NCBI GenBank assembly: GCA_902774335.1
Contig: CACYHW010000012.1
Span: forward strand, 1-64,000
Source of the DNA: an uncultured Bacteroidales bacterium
Lineage (GTDB): Bacteria; Bacteroidota; Bacteroidia; Bacteroidales; Bacteroidaceae
Length of the DNA: 64,000 nt
Direction of reading: 5' to 3'
Below are positions 8,969-19,002 of this stretch, one piece after another. The notes under the pieces are model-generated. The model had not been told where the DNA came from. It did no database searches and saw nothing but the letters and a program-made list of their open reading frames with translations. Position 1 is the stretch's first letter. Each line of letters opens with the position of its first letter. Position numbers and translations under genes: made by a program.

Positions 8969-11653
8969 TCAGAATGCTTTCTCACTAGGCGTTATGGCAT
9001 TACGTTTACCTATGGTAGCCTCAACGTTGCCCGTGTACTTACCCACGCCGCTGCAGTCAGCAGGCCACCAGTTACCCTGGCAGTCCTTGGTTGCCGTAGC
9101 GCTTGTGCCAAGCAGCGCATTACCCAGTATGCCGCCATGATATACATCATCTGGCACAGTCACAAAACAGGTGCAGTCCGTAACGGTCAGCTCCGGAACG
9201 TCATTGGATCCGTCCTTCTTCTCTATACCGCCCACAATACCGCCATAATAGATTATGGTCGATGCAGTTCCGGTAAATGTACTCTCTATGGAATGGAATA
9301 TACACTGTGTCACAGTGGCTCTGGATACCGTAGATACTATACCTCCGGCAAACTTTCGCCCCTGGGTGGTGTTGGTCTCCATATATGCGCGGATATCGGC
9401 TTTTGCCTCACAACCGGTAATTGTGGCACCGCCCCACGCCCATACAACCACACCTGCCGGGTTGGCCGCCTGTATATACTTGCCGTCGGCCATACGGACC
9501 TTGACATTGCTTATCAGCGCATCTTCACCATGCACCTCAAACGCCAACGGAGCGATAGCATCAGTAGCCTCTGCCTGAGGTGTTGCAATCAGGTTGTCCC
9601 GTACATACACCGTCAGGTCATGCACAGTTCCCGTCACCGCACCGAATATCATGGCGCTTGTGGTAATACGGCGGTCATTGCCGTCCAGGTCATAATTCAC
9701 GTCACCTGCGGTTGAACTTACCGTAATGTCCTGAGCCAGACGGTAACGGTAACCCTCAATGTTATAGAGATGTCCGGTCGATGCCTCCAACTCGTCACCG
9801 CTGTCTATGATACCGGAGTAACGGTTCTCATCGGGCGTAGCGTTTGTCAGGTCATAGTTGCCGTCAACCGTAGGCCATGAGTTGTTGCCGGCATTCAGGT
9901 CATGATTCTCATTCCTTACACCCACAATGTTCTTATGTGTGGCCTTATCCTGAAGCAAAGTGATACCGTAACCGAACGTATTGTTGGTAACGTAACCGTT
10001 GGCCTCTCCCACTATGCCTCCGCCGTATGAGCCTCCGCTAACACGGTTTGTCACAGTGCATGCATCAATTACGGCGGTTTTGACATCGGTCGATACTGAT
10101 GTGGCGGCAATTCCACCCACATACCCGGTGCCGTTTCCAATCACCTTAAGTGATGAACTGCAGCCCGATATGCTACCCTTGTTATCTATTACCACACCAC
10201 CCGCAGTGGCCATTGCCACGGCATGGTCACCGACTGTCACACGGATGCCCTCAATGTTTCCGTTGTTCACTCGGGCCACGGCCGCATCAACAACCGCACC
10301 TATCTGGATGGTACCGTTCAGCAGGTTGGCGGCATCATCCATGCCGTTAAGGAGCCTGCCGTTACTCAACAGCGTGCAGCCGCCCAGGTTGAGCGTACAA
10401 TAAAGGTCATATACCGGATCCCAGTCGCCCAGGTCTATGTCATTGGTTACAAGCGCCACGTTTCCGGCCTTGTTCTTTGTCTCACTGCTCAGGAAATCAA
10501 TCATCTCCTGACGGTTCTTGATACGTATGGGCTCTCCTGCGTTGCCGTAGTCGTCACATATCGTGGTAGTGACATCCTCCGTCCAGTCCTCTATATATGC
10601 AGTCATCAACATCTTACGGCTGTCACGGCTCAGCGTCACTGTCACAGTCAGATGTTTTCCTGCCTCCAGCTTGTAACTGCCGTTGTTGCTGTTGTAGGGA
10701 TCATCAAACCTGTAGTCACTTGCGGCATAGAAAGAGTAATGCTGACCGGAGAGTGTTATCCTGGCCAGTATATCCTCAAGCGGACTTGCCGTATAGTCAT
10801 ACGGCTCCACGATTGCATCATAGCGTGTGGTACTTACGCCACTCTCCGCCGCGCCGTTCTTATCGGCTTCATAATCAATAAGAGCCTCGCTGACCAGAGG
10901 TGTTATCTCCTGCCTTACCTTTTCCGATGCTCCGTCAATGGTGTATGAGCATATCCTTACGCTCAGGTCATTGTCGGCCACATTATATGCCAGAGCCTTG
11001 CGGCTTACACCCTCACCGGCCTTGAGTATTACCGTTATGAGGGCGCGCTTATGCTGCAGGTAAAGGGGTATTTTTTTGTAATCGGCATCATCATTCAGAA
11101 GATAGACCTCACGGTTCAGGTTACGCCACTCCTTGGCTGTGCGGTAGTTCAGGGCGTCAAGGTCATCCATGGGACTGCCGGTTTCATCACTACCCACCCA
11201 TTTCTGAATATATCCATAGCCCGTCAGGCGGTCCTGAAGCAGCCATTTTTCCTGTGTAGTCTGGTCCGATGAGAGTACGTCCGAGCCCGCAGTTGCCTTA
11301 AAGCCATAAGGAATGGTGGTGCTTGGCCAGTACAGGGGAGTCTCACCGGTCTTGCAGGCCAACGTTCCGTATGAATCACCGGCTACAGGCTTATAGACGC
11401 TCTGTCCCACCAGATTGCCGGACTCATACATTCCTACAGTGAATTCATATGCCCCGGTCACCGCCTTATAGCCATCCATACGCTCCTCAAAGTCAGTCCT
11501 GGCGGAACGGGTCATCATACCTCCCGGCAGTGCGGTATAGAACATTACCTGCTCCTGTTCTGCAGCATCGCTTACAAGTGACTCATTGCAGCCCGTAAGC
11601 AATACCAGTGCCATCAGCAGTCCGGAAAGTCTGTATATATAGCTCTTACTCAT
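8969..11653 (-). CDS. Large fimbrillin-like lipoprotein with beta-helix region, pilin 7 (tip adhesin candidate)
   Basis: The largest pilin in the operon, 894 residues. It has lipobox LTGC (Cys22) and MTR at residue 49. The N-terminal sandwich contains LQHKRALITVILKAGEG and ends with the W-motif IEDWTEDV. At about residues 374-388 IKNRQEMIDFLSSET starts the second half. This is a long series of short Gly/Asn-rich strands (GCSSSLKV, GGIVGEANGYV, YYGGIVGG, YHGGILGN) that reads as a parallel beta-helix. The same two-part plan occurs in pilins 8, 9 and 11. It starts 3 bases after the stop of pilin 6 and ends 2 bases before pilin 8. A cell-surface adhesive role at a pilus tip is the best guess; the binding target is unknown. 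Confidence 0.75.
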   Translation of the reverse strand: MSKSYIYRLSGLLMALVLLTGCNESLVSDAAEQEQVMFYTALPGGMMTRSARTDFEERMDGYKAVTGAYEFTVGMYESGNLVGQSVYKPVAGDSYGTLACKTGETPLYWPSTTIPYGFKATAGSDVLSSDQTTQEKWLLQDRLTGYGYIQKWVGSDETGSPMDDLDALNYRTAKEWRNLNREVYLLNDDADYKKIPLYLQHKRALITVILKAGEGVSRKALAYNVADNDLSVRICSYTIDGASEKVRQEITPLVSEALIDYEADKNGAAESGVSTTRYDAIVEPYDYTASPLEDILARITLSGQHYSFYAASDYRFDDPYNSNNGSYKLEAGKHLTVTVTLSRDSRKMLMTAYIEDWTEDVTTTICDDYGNAGEPIRIKNRQEMIDFLSSETKNKAGNVALVTNDIDLGDWDPVYDLYCTLNLGGCTLLSNGRLLNGMDDAANLLNGTIQIGAVVDAAVARVNNGNIEGIRVTVGDHAVAMATAGGVVIDNKGSISGCSSSLKVIGNGTGYVGGIAATSVSTDVKTAVIDACTVTNRVSGGSYGGGIVGEANGYVTNNTFGYGITLLQDKATHKNIVGVRNENHDLNAGNNSWPTVDGNYDLTNATPDENRYSGIIDSGDELEASTGHLYNIEGYRYRLAQDITVSSTAGDVNYDLDGNDRRITTSAMIFGAVTGTVHDLTVYVRDNLIATPQAEATDAIAPLAFEVHGEDALISNVKVRMADGKYIQAANPAGVVVWAWGGATITGCEAKADIRAYMETNTTQGRKFAGGIVSTVSRATVTQCIFHSIESTFTGTASTIIYYGGIVGGIEKKDGSNDVPELTVTDCTCFVTVPDDVYHGGILGNALLGTSATATKDCQGNWWPADCSGVGKYTGNVEATIGKRNAITPSEKAF

Positions 11654-11656
11654 TTT

Positions 11657-12844
11657 CTAGTTCTTAATGGTACCGTCTGTCTGGTAATCGGTCTTATCCA
11701 TCTCCCATGGGGCCACCTGGACTGTAACCTGGGCAATCAGGCTGCGTCGCAACTCCATGTTATAGATATATTTCCTGCCGCTCTCCAGGTTCTTGTGCGC
11801 TGCATCCAGTCCCTTGAATGTGGCCACATGCCTTACCGCATCATCGCTGTCTGACTCCTTCCATGTGATGCGGATGGCCTGAAGCGTGCCGAATGCTATC
11901 CCCTCAAATGATTTCAGATAACCGGTAGCGGGAGTGCTGCGTACAAAAAGGCTGAACGATGAGCCGTAGGGGTTATCCTTCTTTGTGGCGGCATACTTGG
12001 GATTGTCAATATTCACGGGGGCCGATGTAGTCTCCGGCACCGTACCGTCCGGCTCAATGCAGTATGCCACATAACCGGTCTCGGCAACTCCCAGCAGTTC
12101 AACCTTCTCAATCAGAGACTCGTCAATCATCACTGATGCATCCTGTGAGTTCTTCAGGTTGACCTGAATCTGTGAGAACTGGTGCTTAAAGAACAGCTTC
12201 ACGCGGTTGGCCTCAGGGGTAGAACCCGACGGATGCGCAACCTGAACGGCCTGAATGGGATCCGGCTGCTTGTCCATACCGGTAAGGTCACCGCGGGTCA
12301 GGTCATAGGCTATCATATAGCTGTCCTTGTACCGGGTGGTTACATCAGGATAGAGTTTGAGCGAGCCCGTGTAACCGTCATCAACGGAGAGTTTATTGTA
12401 ATCGGCCAGAGCCAGGAAAACATGGTCCAGACGGTTCTGCCAGTAGAAACACTTGGCAGCCTCATCAAAACCGTAGATATCCTTTTCCTGCGCATCCTCA
12501 TACCTGTTGTTCCAATAGACCGCATTGCCCACAGCGTTGCTTATCTTAAGCCAGGCTGTCGTCATATTGACATCGGGTGTAAGGACTCTGCCCGACATGT
12601 AGAACAGCGAGTCATTGGTATCCCTGGCACCGGCATGAAAGAACATGGAGCAGACAAAACGGCTGTCTAACGGCATGTATGAGGCCGATCCCTGGGCACG
12701 GGTCATCACAGCATCGGTGTTTCCGGCAGAGAACAGCACCGGCATATGCTCCGTCTGCTCCACGGGGGCATCAAACATCTCCTGTTCCGAGCAGGCGCCC
12801 AGGACAGCGGCGATGGACAGATATATCAGATCCCTTACTCTCAT
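11657..12844 (-). CDS. Fimbrillin-like lipoprotein, pilin 6
   Basis: A 395-residue protein starting at the ATG at 12844 (MRVRDLIYLS), two bases after the previous stop; the longer TTG start at 12856 is less likely. The lipobox is LGAC (Cys18) and the maturation-type motif is MTR at residue 49. The core contains LFFKHQFSQIQVNLKN, the equivalent of the HALS-type fimbrillin signature, and the end carries VQVAPWEMD, the W-motif that closes one pilin unit. It is therefore a single-unit pilin of about the usual family length. It sits between the two-unit pilins 3-5 and the large beta-helix pilin 7. Confidence 0.75.
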   Translation of the reverse strand: MRVRDLIYLSIAAVLGACSEQEMFDAPVEQTEHMPVLFSAGNTDAVMTRAQGSASYMPLDSRFVCSMFFHAGARDTNDSLFYMSGRVLTPDVNMTTAWLKISNAVGNAVYWNNRYEDAQEKDIYGFDEAAKCFYWQNRLDHVFLALADYNKLSVDDGYTGSLKLYPDVTTRYKDSYMIAYDLTRGDLTGMDKQPDPIQAVQVAHPSGSTPEANRVKLFFKHQFSQIQVNLKNSQDASVMIDESLIEKVELLGVAETGYVAYCIEPDGTVPETTSAPVNIDNPKYAATKKDNPYGSSFSLFVRSTPATGYLKSFEGIAFGTLQAIRITWKESDSDDAVRHVATFKGLDAAHKNLESGRKYIYNMELRRSLIAQVTVQVAPWEMDKTDYQTDGTIKN

Positions 12845-12846
12845 TC

Positions 12847-14694
12847 TTAATCCCAATCAAGCATTGCGTTACCGCTTCCGGTATTCTCAGTCCAATCCTG
12901 TACCAGTACACGGAACCCTATCTTCTCTTTCTTAAGAGATATTGTATAGGTGTAACAGTTTCCTCTTTCCCATCCTGTGACTGCTGCATCAGAGCTATCT
13001 GTGCACTGATCAAGCCGGAGCGAATAGGTGGTACCGTCAGCAAGTTTCACAATCATTCTCGCATCATCACCTATCTGCTGCGGAATCATGAACAGTTTAC
13101 TGAAACTTGTACTCTCATCTACAGCTTTGGCAGCCTTGTCACCTTTTGAGGTTACAGTTCCTGTTGCTATATCAACAGTTCCCTCAGTATAAAGATTTGT
13201 CAGTGTAACCTTGGCGCCGTCCAGGTCAACGGCACTTGCGTCACTGCCGGTCTCCAGCTTGATTGCCACATAGCTCATAACATGACTGAAAGATAGCGGC
13301 ACATAACCTGTACGGGGATTAATGGCAGCACCAACAGCATAGTCATGTGTGGTCACGCCGTCGGCCTCTGTTCCGGTATGGGCTGCAGTAGTAGCCCACA
13401 GCAGATCAGTTCCCTGAAACACGGCAGTTGACGTAACGGCATCCAGTGTCTTGAGGTCTGTCTTTTGTGCCAGAGCACGGAAATAGTAGCTGTCCGTTCC
13501 GTTGGGCCAGTAGATGGCGGGGGTATTAACGAATCCTGATCCGTCAAACGCCGCTGTGGTTGCTATGGTTCCAACGTTATCAAGATCCTGTGTCATCCAC
13601 AGTGAGAATGAACTGCCATTTGTGATACCTGCATCATTGCTCTTGTCAATTGTCTTGACATCGGCAGTGAAGTTTATTTCGCCAATACCTGATGCACTCA
13701 CATCGGTCCAATCGGCAAGTGTTGCCACAATATTGACTGCCTGCTTGCTGAGCGTTACGGTAAGCTTGTAGTTGTAACCGCTCTTACTCTTGCCGTCATC
13801 ATCTATGCCGACAGCCCACCCAGCGATCATATCGTCACTAAGCACCACACGGTAATCATTACCCTCCACATCCTTTACGGTTGCCAGGAGATTTCCGCTG
13901 GCTAGCGCCACCTTGGGCACCGATACAGCCTCATAGGCACGGCTGGGATTTCCGGCAGATACAGATGGCTCACCGGCATACATCTTAACCGTTGTAGTAC
14001 CATTGACATCGACTGTGGCATCCGGAGCTGTGAATATTCCGTTAACGTTCATTCCGCTCAGTGTAACCGATGTGTTATCCAGCGCACCGGCACTGAATCC
14101 CTCATCGGCCACCAGGACTATGGTGAACTTGCTCATGGCATGGGTAAAGGGCACGGCAAGTGTACCGTGGTCATCCCTGGCATGATTATACTCAACCATC
14201 GTCTGGCTGGCGGACCACAGCAGGTCACACTTTTTCATGACACCCTGTACGCTCTGGTCTGCCTGGGTATTCCATCCCAGCACGCCTGTAGCTTCTGCTA
14301 ATGGCATATCAGGGGTACCGCCGTTGTAGCAGTAACCGTAAAATGTGTGGAGCCCGTGACCAGCGGTACGCAGGTCTGTCCCTTCACTTGCAGAGTTGCT
14401 GAAATCATCCCAATAGACAGACTCCTTTGGCAGACCGTTTACAAGTGTTACCATCTTGGCATGCACGTTATTATATTGTGCGCCGCCATCGGAAACATGA
14501 CGGACATAACACAGCAGTACATCATCGGCCTCAAACTCACCGCCCACGGCTCGTGTAATGACTCTGCTACCCGAAAGCGTGGGTTGCAGCGTCAGCGGCA
14601 ACTTCTCCTGCTGCATGATATCCGTAACGTCACCGCTGCAACCTATCAAAAGCAGGGCTGAAACAGAAAGTGCTATATACTTCTTGACTGTCAT
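12847..14694 (-). CDS. Two-unit fimbrillin-like lipoprotein, pilin 5
   Basis: A 615-residue protein with lipobox LIGC (Cys19) and ITR at residue 48. Two pilin-like units follow in tandem. The first has FTHAMSKFTIVLVADEG and closes with LADWTDV. The second has LSFSHVMSYVAIKLE and closes with VQDWTEN near the C-terminus. WDDFSN and similar WD-containing strand segments occur before each core, as in pilins 3 and 4. The three adjacent two-unit genes probably arose by duplication within the operon. The protein is expected to be outer-membrane anchored, then processed and assembled into a pilus; its position in the pilus is unknown. Confidence 0.75.
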   Translation of the reverse strand: MTVKKYIALSVSALLLIGCSGDVTDIMQQEKLPLTLQPTLSGSRVITRAVGGEFEADDVLLCYVRHVSDGGAQYNNVHAKMVTLVNGLPKESVYWDDFSNSASEGTDLRTAGHGLHTFYGYCYNGGTPDMPLAEATGVLGWNTQADQSVQGVMKKCDLLWSASQTMVEYNHARDDHGTLAVPFTHAMSKFTIVLVADEGFSAGALDNTSVTLSGMNVNGIFTAPDATVDVNGTTTVKMYAGEPSVSAGNPSRAYEAVSVPKVALASGNLLATVKDVEGNDYRVVLSDDMIAGWAVGIDDDGKSKSGYNYKLTVTLSKQAVNIVATLADWTDVSASGIGEINFTADVKTIDKSNDAGITNGSSFSLWMTQDLDNVGTIATTAAFDGSGFVNTPAIYWPNGTDSYYFRALAQKTDLKTLDAVTSTAVFQGTDLLWATTAAHTGTEADGVTTHDYAVGAAINPRTGYVPLSFSHVMSYVAIKLETGSDASAVDLDGAKVTLTNLYTEGTVDIATGTVTSKGDKAAKAVDESTSFSKLFMIPQQIGDDARMIVKLADGTTYSLRLDQCTDSSDAAVTGWERGNCYTYTISLKKEKIGFRVLVQDWTENTGSGNAMLDWD

Positions 14695-14714
14695 TTAATC
14701 AATCTTCAATTATT

Positions 14715-16766
14715 TCAGAACCATACATCCTCACTTGCCTCGACCGTTTTCCAGTCCGTAAGTGATGCAGTGGCCTTAATCTCTGTCTTGGTGATCTTGA
14801 GGTTATAGACATAATGAACACCGGACTCCCACGCATCAACCGGAGCCGATACGGATGCCCCTGATGCTTTCACCTTTATTGGAGCGACATCGGCATAGTA
14901 GACATCATAGTCTGTAAGGGTTCCATTTACAAACACGGTTATCTTGAAGCGAACCTTGTTGCTGCTGTCCGTATTGACCAGAGTCTGCGGTACTATCACG
15001 TCATCATAGTGAATCTGGCTGCTTACACCGTTAAGTTCATATGTCTGGGCATCCAGAGTTACCAGTGCCGAACGGTCACTGAGCAACACATCACCCTTAG
15101 TACCTACGTTAACCAGCTCCACCTTGCAGTCAGAAAGGTCCACATAATCCTTGGCATCCACAGCGCTCGATGTCAGGTTCACCTCCAGCCGGCTCATCAT
15201 ATACCTGAAATTCAGGTTTATGGCCGATGTACGGGCGCAGATACCCTCAGTGCGCATATCCACATGAGCGTGATCCTCATTGTCACACATGTAGTCATCA
15301 CCGCTGAACTCCGGCATTCCCATCACGAAGTTGCTTGGGAACGTAGCGGCGTCATACGCACCGTTCTCTACTTCCACAGCCTGGTCACCGTTTCCGTTTG
15401 AATAGACAGCGGTAGACACCGGATATATTCCTCGGAAATGATAGTGCTGGTTATGATGTGTCCAATAGAGGGTTGTAGTGGATGTCCAGTCTGTAGTTCC
15501 GTCTATGTTTACCGCAGGAGTTGCCTCATGCAGGTAATCCTTATTTATACTCTCACTGCGCCAGAATGCGAACGTATTGATTCCTGATGACGGTGTACCA
15601 TCACCCACATGAGCATCAACGTTGATTACCGGATGAACCTCCTCAGAGTCAACACTGGTCCAATTGGTGACAGATGCCGTGATGCGAATGCCAGTCTTGT
15701 TGACCGTGATGTTGATGATGTAGTTATATCCTGCCAAGGTCTTGAAATCAGTATGACCGCCTTTAGCTGTAATGGCGTCATGAATCTCCTTGGCACGGAT
15801 ATAATAGATGTTGTCATCGGCATTCACAACGGCAATCACTGCATCGTCCGTAGCGCCCAGCTGGGTTCCGGGATAAACCACTGCCTGCTTTATTACCGTA
15901 ATGTCGTCATCGGTGGTACTTGTGGTACCGGCTATGAGAGTGGCTTTTGTACCGTCACTCTGGGCCGATGCGTTCCTGATGCTTACCGTACCCTTGGTCA
16001 GAGCATAGTTATTATCCGGGTCCGCAATTGCAGCCAGAGTTGTGGCATTGGTAAGCGTCACGGTGGGGTCATTCTCAAACTTGAATGTGGTGGCACCAAC
16101 AGAACCGCTGGTAAAGCCCTCACCGGCCTTGAGGTTTACGGTAATCTTGCTTAGAGGATGTATGAACACCATCTTACGGGACTCATCATAATTCCTCTCG
16201 GCAAACTTGTAAGCCGTCAGGTTGTTGGATACTATGATATCACCGCTAAGCACATCCGTTCCGTCTGTGACTACATTCCAATCAAGGCTCTCCCACTGAG
16301 CATCCGTTGTTACGGCGGGAGCGGCATTCTTACCGTCCACGGCTACACCCAGAATGCTCAGACCGGCTGCGCGACTATCGGCATTATCGGGATCACCCGT
16401 TCCGTAGTCATCCCAGTAGAGCATCTCGCTGTCCTGGAATGACAAAGCATTGACCTGAGACCCTGATTGGGCTGCAAGCGTCTTGCATGTGGTTTTCTGG
16501 CTGACAGGTACAGTGGGCGACTTTCTTTTCCAGATACCGTCCACACGGAGCCTTACCTGGGTACCTGCCTGCATGGCATAGTACGGGTCCGATGCTCCGG
16601 CACGTGTAACGGTTCTCTGGGCCGGTGAGCTCTCAACTCCAACATTGAAGCTGATTGCTCCATCGGCCTTAGTGCCCGGCTGGTCCCATAACTCATCACC
16701 CGAGCAGGACCACAGCCCCGCCGCAAGCAATGTCATGAGATATATTTTTACTTTATTTCCTGTCAT
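14715..16766 (-). CDS. Two-unit fimbrillin-like lipoprotein, pilin 4
   Basis: A 683-residue protein with lipobox LWSC (Cys21) and VTR at residue 55. Unit one contains FIHPLSKITVNLKAGEGF and ends with VTNWTSV. Unit two contains LNFRYMMSRLEVNLTSS and ends with LTDWKTV close to the C-terminus. The two cores show the same order of elements, so this is an internal duplication. The start is 9 bases after the stop of pilin 3, and 20 bases separate it from pilin 5. The function is taken from the family (type V pilus subunit); nothing in the sequence shows what it binds. Confidence 0.75.
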   Translation of the reverse strand: MTGNKVKIYLMTLLAAGLWSCSGDELWDQPGTKADGAISFNVGVESSPAQRTVTRAGASDPYYAMQAGTQVRLRVDGIWKRKSPTVPVSQKTTCKTLAAQSGSQVNALSFQDSEMLYWDDYGTGDPDNADSRAAGLSILGVAVDGKNAAPAVTTDAQWESLDWNVVTDGTDVLSGDIIVSNNLTAYKFAERNYDESRKMVFIHPLSKITVNLKAGEGFTSGSVGATTFKFENDPTVTLTNATTLAAIADPDNNYALTKGTVSIRNASAQSDGTKATLIAGTTSTTDDDITVIKQAVVYPGTQLGATDDAVIAVVNADDNIYYIRAKEIHDAITAKGGHTDFKTLAGYNYIINITVNKTGIRITASVTNWTSVDSEEVHPVINVDAHVGDGTPSSGINTFAFWRSESINKDYLHEATPAVNIDGTTDWTSTTTLYWTHHNQHYHFRGIYPVSTAVYSNGNGDQAVEVENGAYDAATFPSNFVMGMPEFSGDDYMCDNEDHAHVDMRTEGICARTSAINLNFRYMMSRLEVNLTSSAVDAKDYVDLSDCKVELVNVGTKGDVLLSDRSALVTLDAQTYELNGVSSQIHYDDVIVPQTLVNTDSSNKVRFKITVFVNGTLTDYDVYYADVAPIKVKASGASVSAPVDAWESGVHYVYNLKITKTEIKATASLTDWKTVEASEDVWF

Positions 16767-16775
16767 AACAGAGTG

Positions 16776-18970
16776 TTAATCCTCCAGTGAGATATCCTGA
16801 TTATCGGCAGTTACGGTTACCCAATCGCTTACTGTGCAGGTAACATCGTTGATACCGGCTTTGGTCAGTGTAAAGGTGTAGGTGTAGCTGTGGTTGGGAT
16901 ACCAGAAAACAATCTCTTTGTTTGCCTCCTGATTCTTGCTGTTATTGGTTGCAGTAGCTTTAATCTCACTCAACTTCTGGACTACATAATACTGGTTGTT
17001 GTCGGGAGTCTTGATGGTGATACCTACATAGTGCTCTGTACCCTCAGTACGTGTAAGTACCTGAGGAACGGCCGCAAAGGTGAATGCACCGGTTTTCTTG
17101 TAGTCAGCATCAGTAGCATCAATTCCGGCATCAGGCTTTGTGAATGCGGCACTGGCTGTCAGTGAGCCGGTTGTAGTTACAAGACCGTTACCAATCTTAA
17201 CCTGTCCGTTAGCATAGAAGTGCGTAAGAGTTACCTCACACTGGTCGGTTCCAACCTCAAGATTGACAGCGTTTGAAGTCTTGGTTGTGCGCAGAACCAC
17301 ATTGATGTTACTCATCATATGCAGCTCTGTCAGGTTGATTGTAGAGTTTGTGGCACCTATGGCAGGGCTCAGGAAATCTGTATAACCTTTTGCCTTGTCA
17401 TACTGTATGGGGCTTGTAGTTGAACTGATGAACGGAGCACCCCAGTGATAGTCATGAGAGGCCTGTGCGCCTGATTCAATCTCAAAATAGTCATCTTCAT
17501 CTGTGCCACTCTCCTTAATGGTTGTACCCTGGTCTACAGTACGGAAATGATAGAATGACTTGTTGTTCTCAAAGAACCATGAAGTCTCCCACTTGCTGCC
17601 TGACTGAGTGAGTGAAGCCTTATCAGTATAGTTTCCGCCCCAGTTCTTGGCTGTGCTTGCTCCGGTGTTGATATCAGCCGATGCATCATTCAGTCTGTAG
17701 AGATCAAAGTTGTTACATGCAGAACCACTTGCATTCTCAAAGAGATCGAGTGTAATATGTGAGTTGTCCATTGTCTGGTCTTCGGCAATTACATCAGTCC
17801 AGGGCTCAAGAGTGGCAGTAACATTTATGATCTTGCTCTTGCCAACTGTGATGTTGAATACGTAGTTACGGCCCTTCTCCATGTTGATGGTTGTCGCTGT
17901 TTTTTCTGTGATACCACTCTTTCCATCCAAAGCTTCGAACATCATGTCCTGGGTAATGAAATACTTGTTGTCATCAATGATGAACTCCAGCACATTGGTG
18001 TCATCATCATCGTTGATTACATAACCCGGAATGATCTGGGCTACAAGAGAATATTTGGCTCCGGCGGCAAGAGTTGTGGTTGCCATCTTTGTAATACCCA
18101 AGGATGCAGTAGTAGTCCATGCACCTGTCTCAATATCGAGATTTCCCGTTGTAGGAACGTTCAGGATCTTGACGTTGGTATCGGTAGCAAAATTGAAAGA
18201 ACCGTCACCATATCCTGTACCCTTGACAAGATTAATTGTCACGCGGCTCAGTGCATGATTGAACTTTGATTGAACTTGAGGTTACCCTGGTCAAACTTAC
18301 CGGGGCCGTCAGGGAAGCTTGTATCCTTGATACGGAACAGGAGTTCACCATCATTGATAGAGGTATATTTGTTAGTGGTATAATCATATGCCTTGGCACC
18401 ACCCTTACCGCCTGCACTTATGTTGTTGCTGTAAGTAAGGTCCTCATTTGCAATCACATTTGAACCGCTCTGGTCTCCTGAAACTGTCCATTCAATCACC
18501 TCGGACAGTGCTCCGGTACTCCAACTGCTGGATCCGTCCAGGTGGTTTATAAGGGTCTTGTTACCGGTACCGTTTGTTACATCGGCCTTGCCCGGAACAG
18601 CAACGGCAAATACGGAGAGCTTTGCATCACGGCCGAATGCATCATCCCAGTAACGTACATTCTCATCACTGGGAGCTATTATGTTTGAGAAAGAGACTGC
18701 AGTCAGGTCATCATCTTGCTGTGCGGTAGCCCAGGTTCGTGTCTCACGTATCTTGCTGTCATCATTCTTGGTACTGCGGATATGCATGGCAATCTGAGTC
18801 TGAGCGGCAAATCCGGCACGGGTAAGAGGTGCTGAATTGTCCTGTCCTACAAACGTGATTGCAGTTTTGGTGCTGGGATCGAGAACCTGTATATCGTCCT
18901 CAAGGTCATTTGTGCAAGCGGTGGCTACCATAGCGGTGGCTACCAGCAGGGGATAGAAAAGAACTTTCAT
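16776..18970 (-). pseudogene. Two-unit fimbrillin-like lipoprotein, pilin 3, interrupted by an 11-bp tandem duplication
   Basis: The N-terminal piece (18248-18970, 240 residues) has lipobox ATAC (Cys19) and LTR at residue 51. It stops at GNLKFNQSSIMH. The remainder (to 16776) continues in another frame with TINLVKGTGYGDGSF. At the junction the plus-strand 11-mer TGATTGAACTT occurs twice in direct succession (18256-18277). Removing one copy restores the fimbrillin signature LKFNHALSRVTINL and a single 727-residue reading frame. That frame has two pilin units, ending with LEPWTDV and VSDWVTV. As written, the gene makes only a truncated product without its main core. Reversible slippage, a fixed null mutation and an assembly artefact are all possible. 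Confidence 0.85.
18256..18277. repeat. 11-bp perfect tandem duplication causing a frameshift
   Basis: TGATTGAACTT occurs at 18256-18266 and again at 18267-18277. Eleven bases is not a multiple of three, so the second copy shifts the frame of pilin 3 inside its most conserved motif. One copy gives an intact gene, two copies a broken one, which is the structure expected of a slippage-prone on/off site. Confidence 0.9.
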
Positions 18971-19002
18971 TGTTATTCTTGTTTTTGTTATTATTCTGCG
19001 TT

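Noticed and set aside
10223-10948. Open frame on the plus strand inside pilin 7
   Set aside because: Antisense to a coherent lipoprotein gene; it probably arises from codon bias in a low-stop region. The same holds for other plus-strand frames between 4109 and 16442.
16776-18970. Two separate pilin genes (18248-18970 and 16776-18242)
   Set aside because: The second piece has no signal peptide or lipobox and begins in the middle of the conserved pilin core; removing one copy of the 11-bp duplication joins them into one normal gene.
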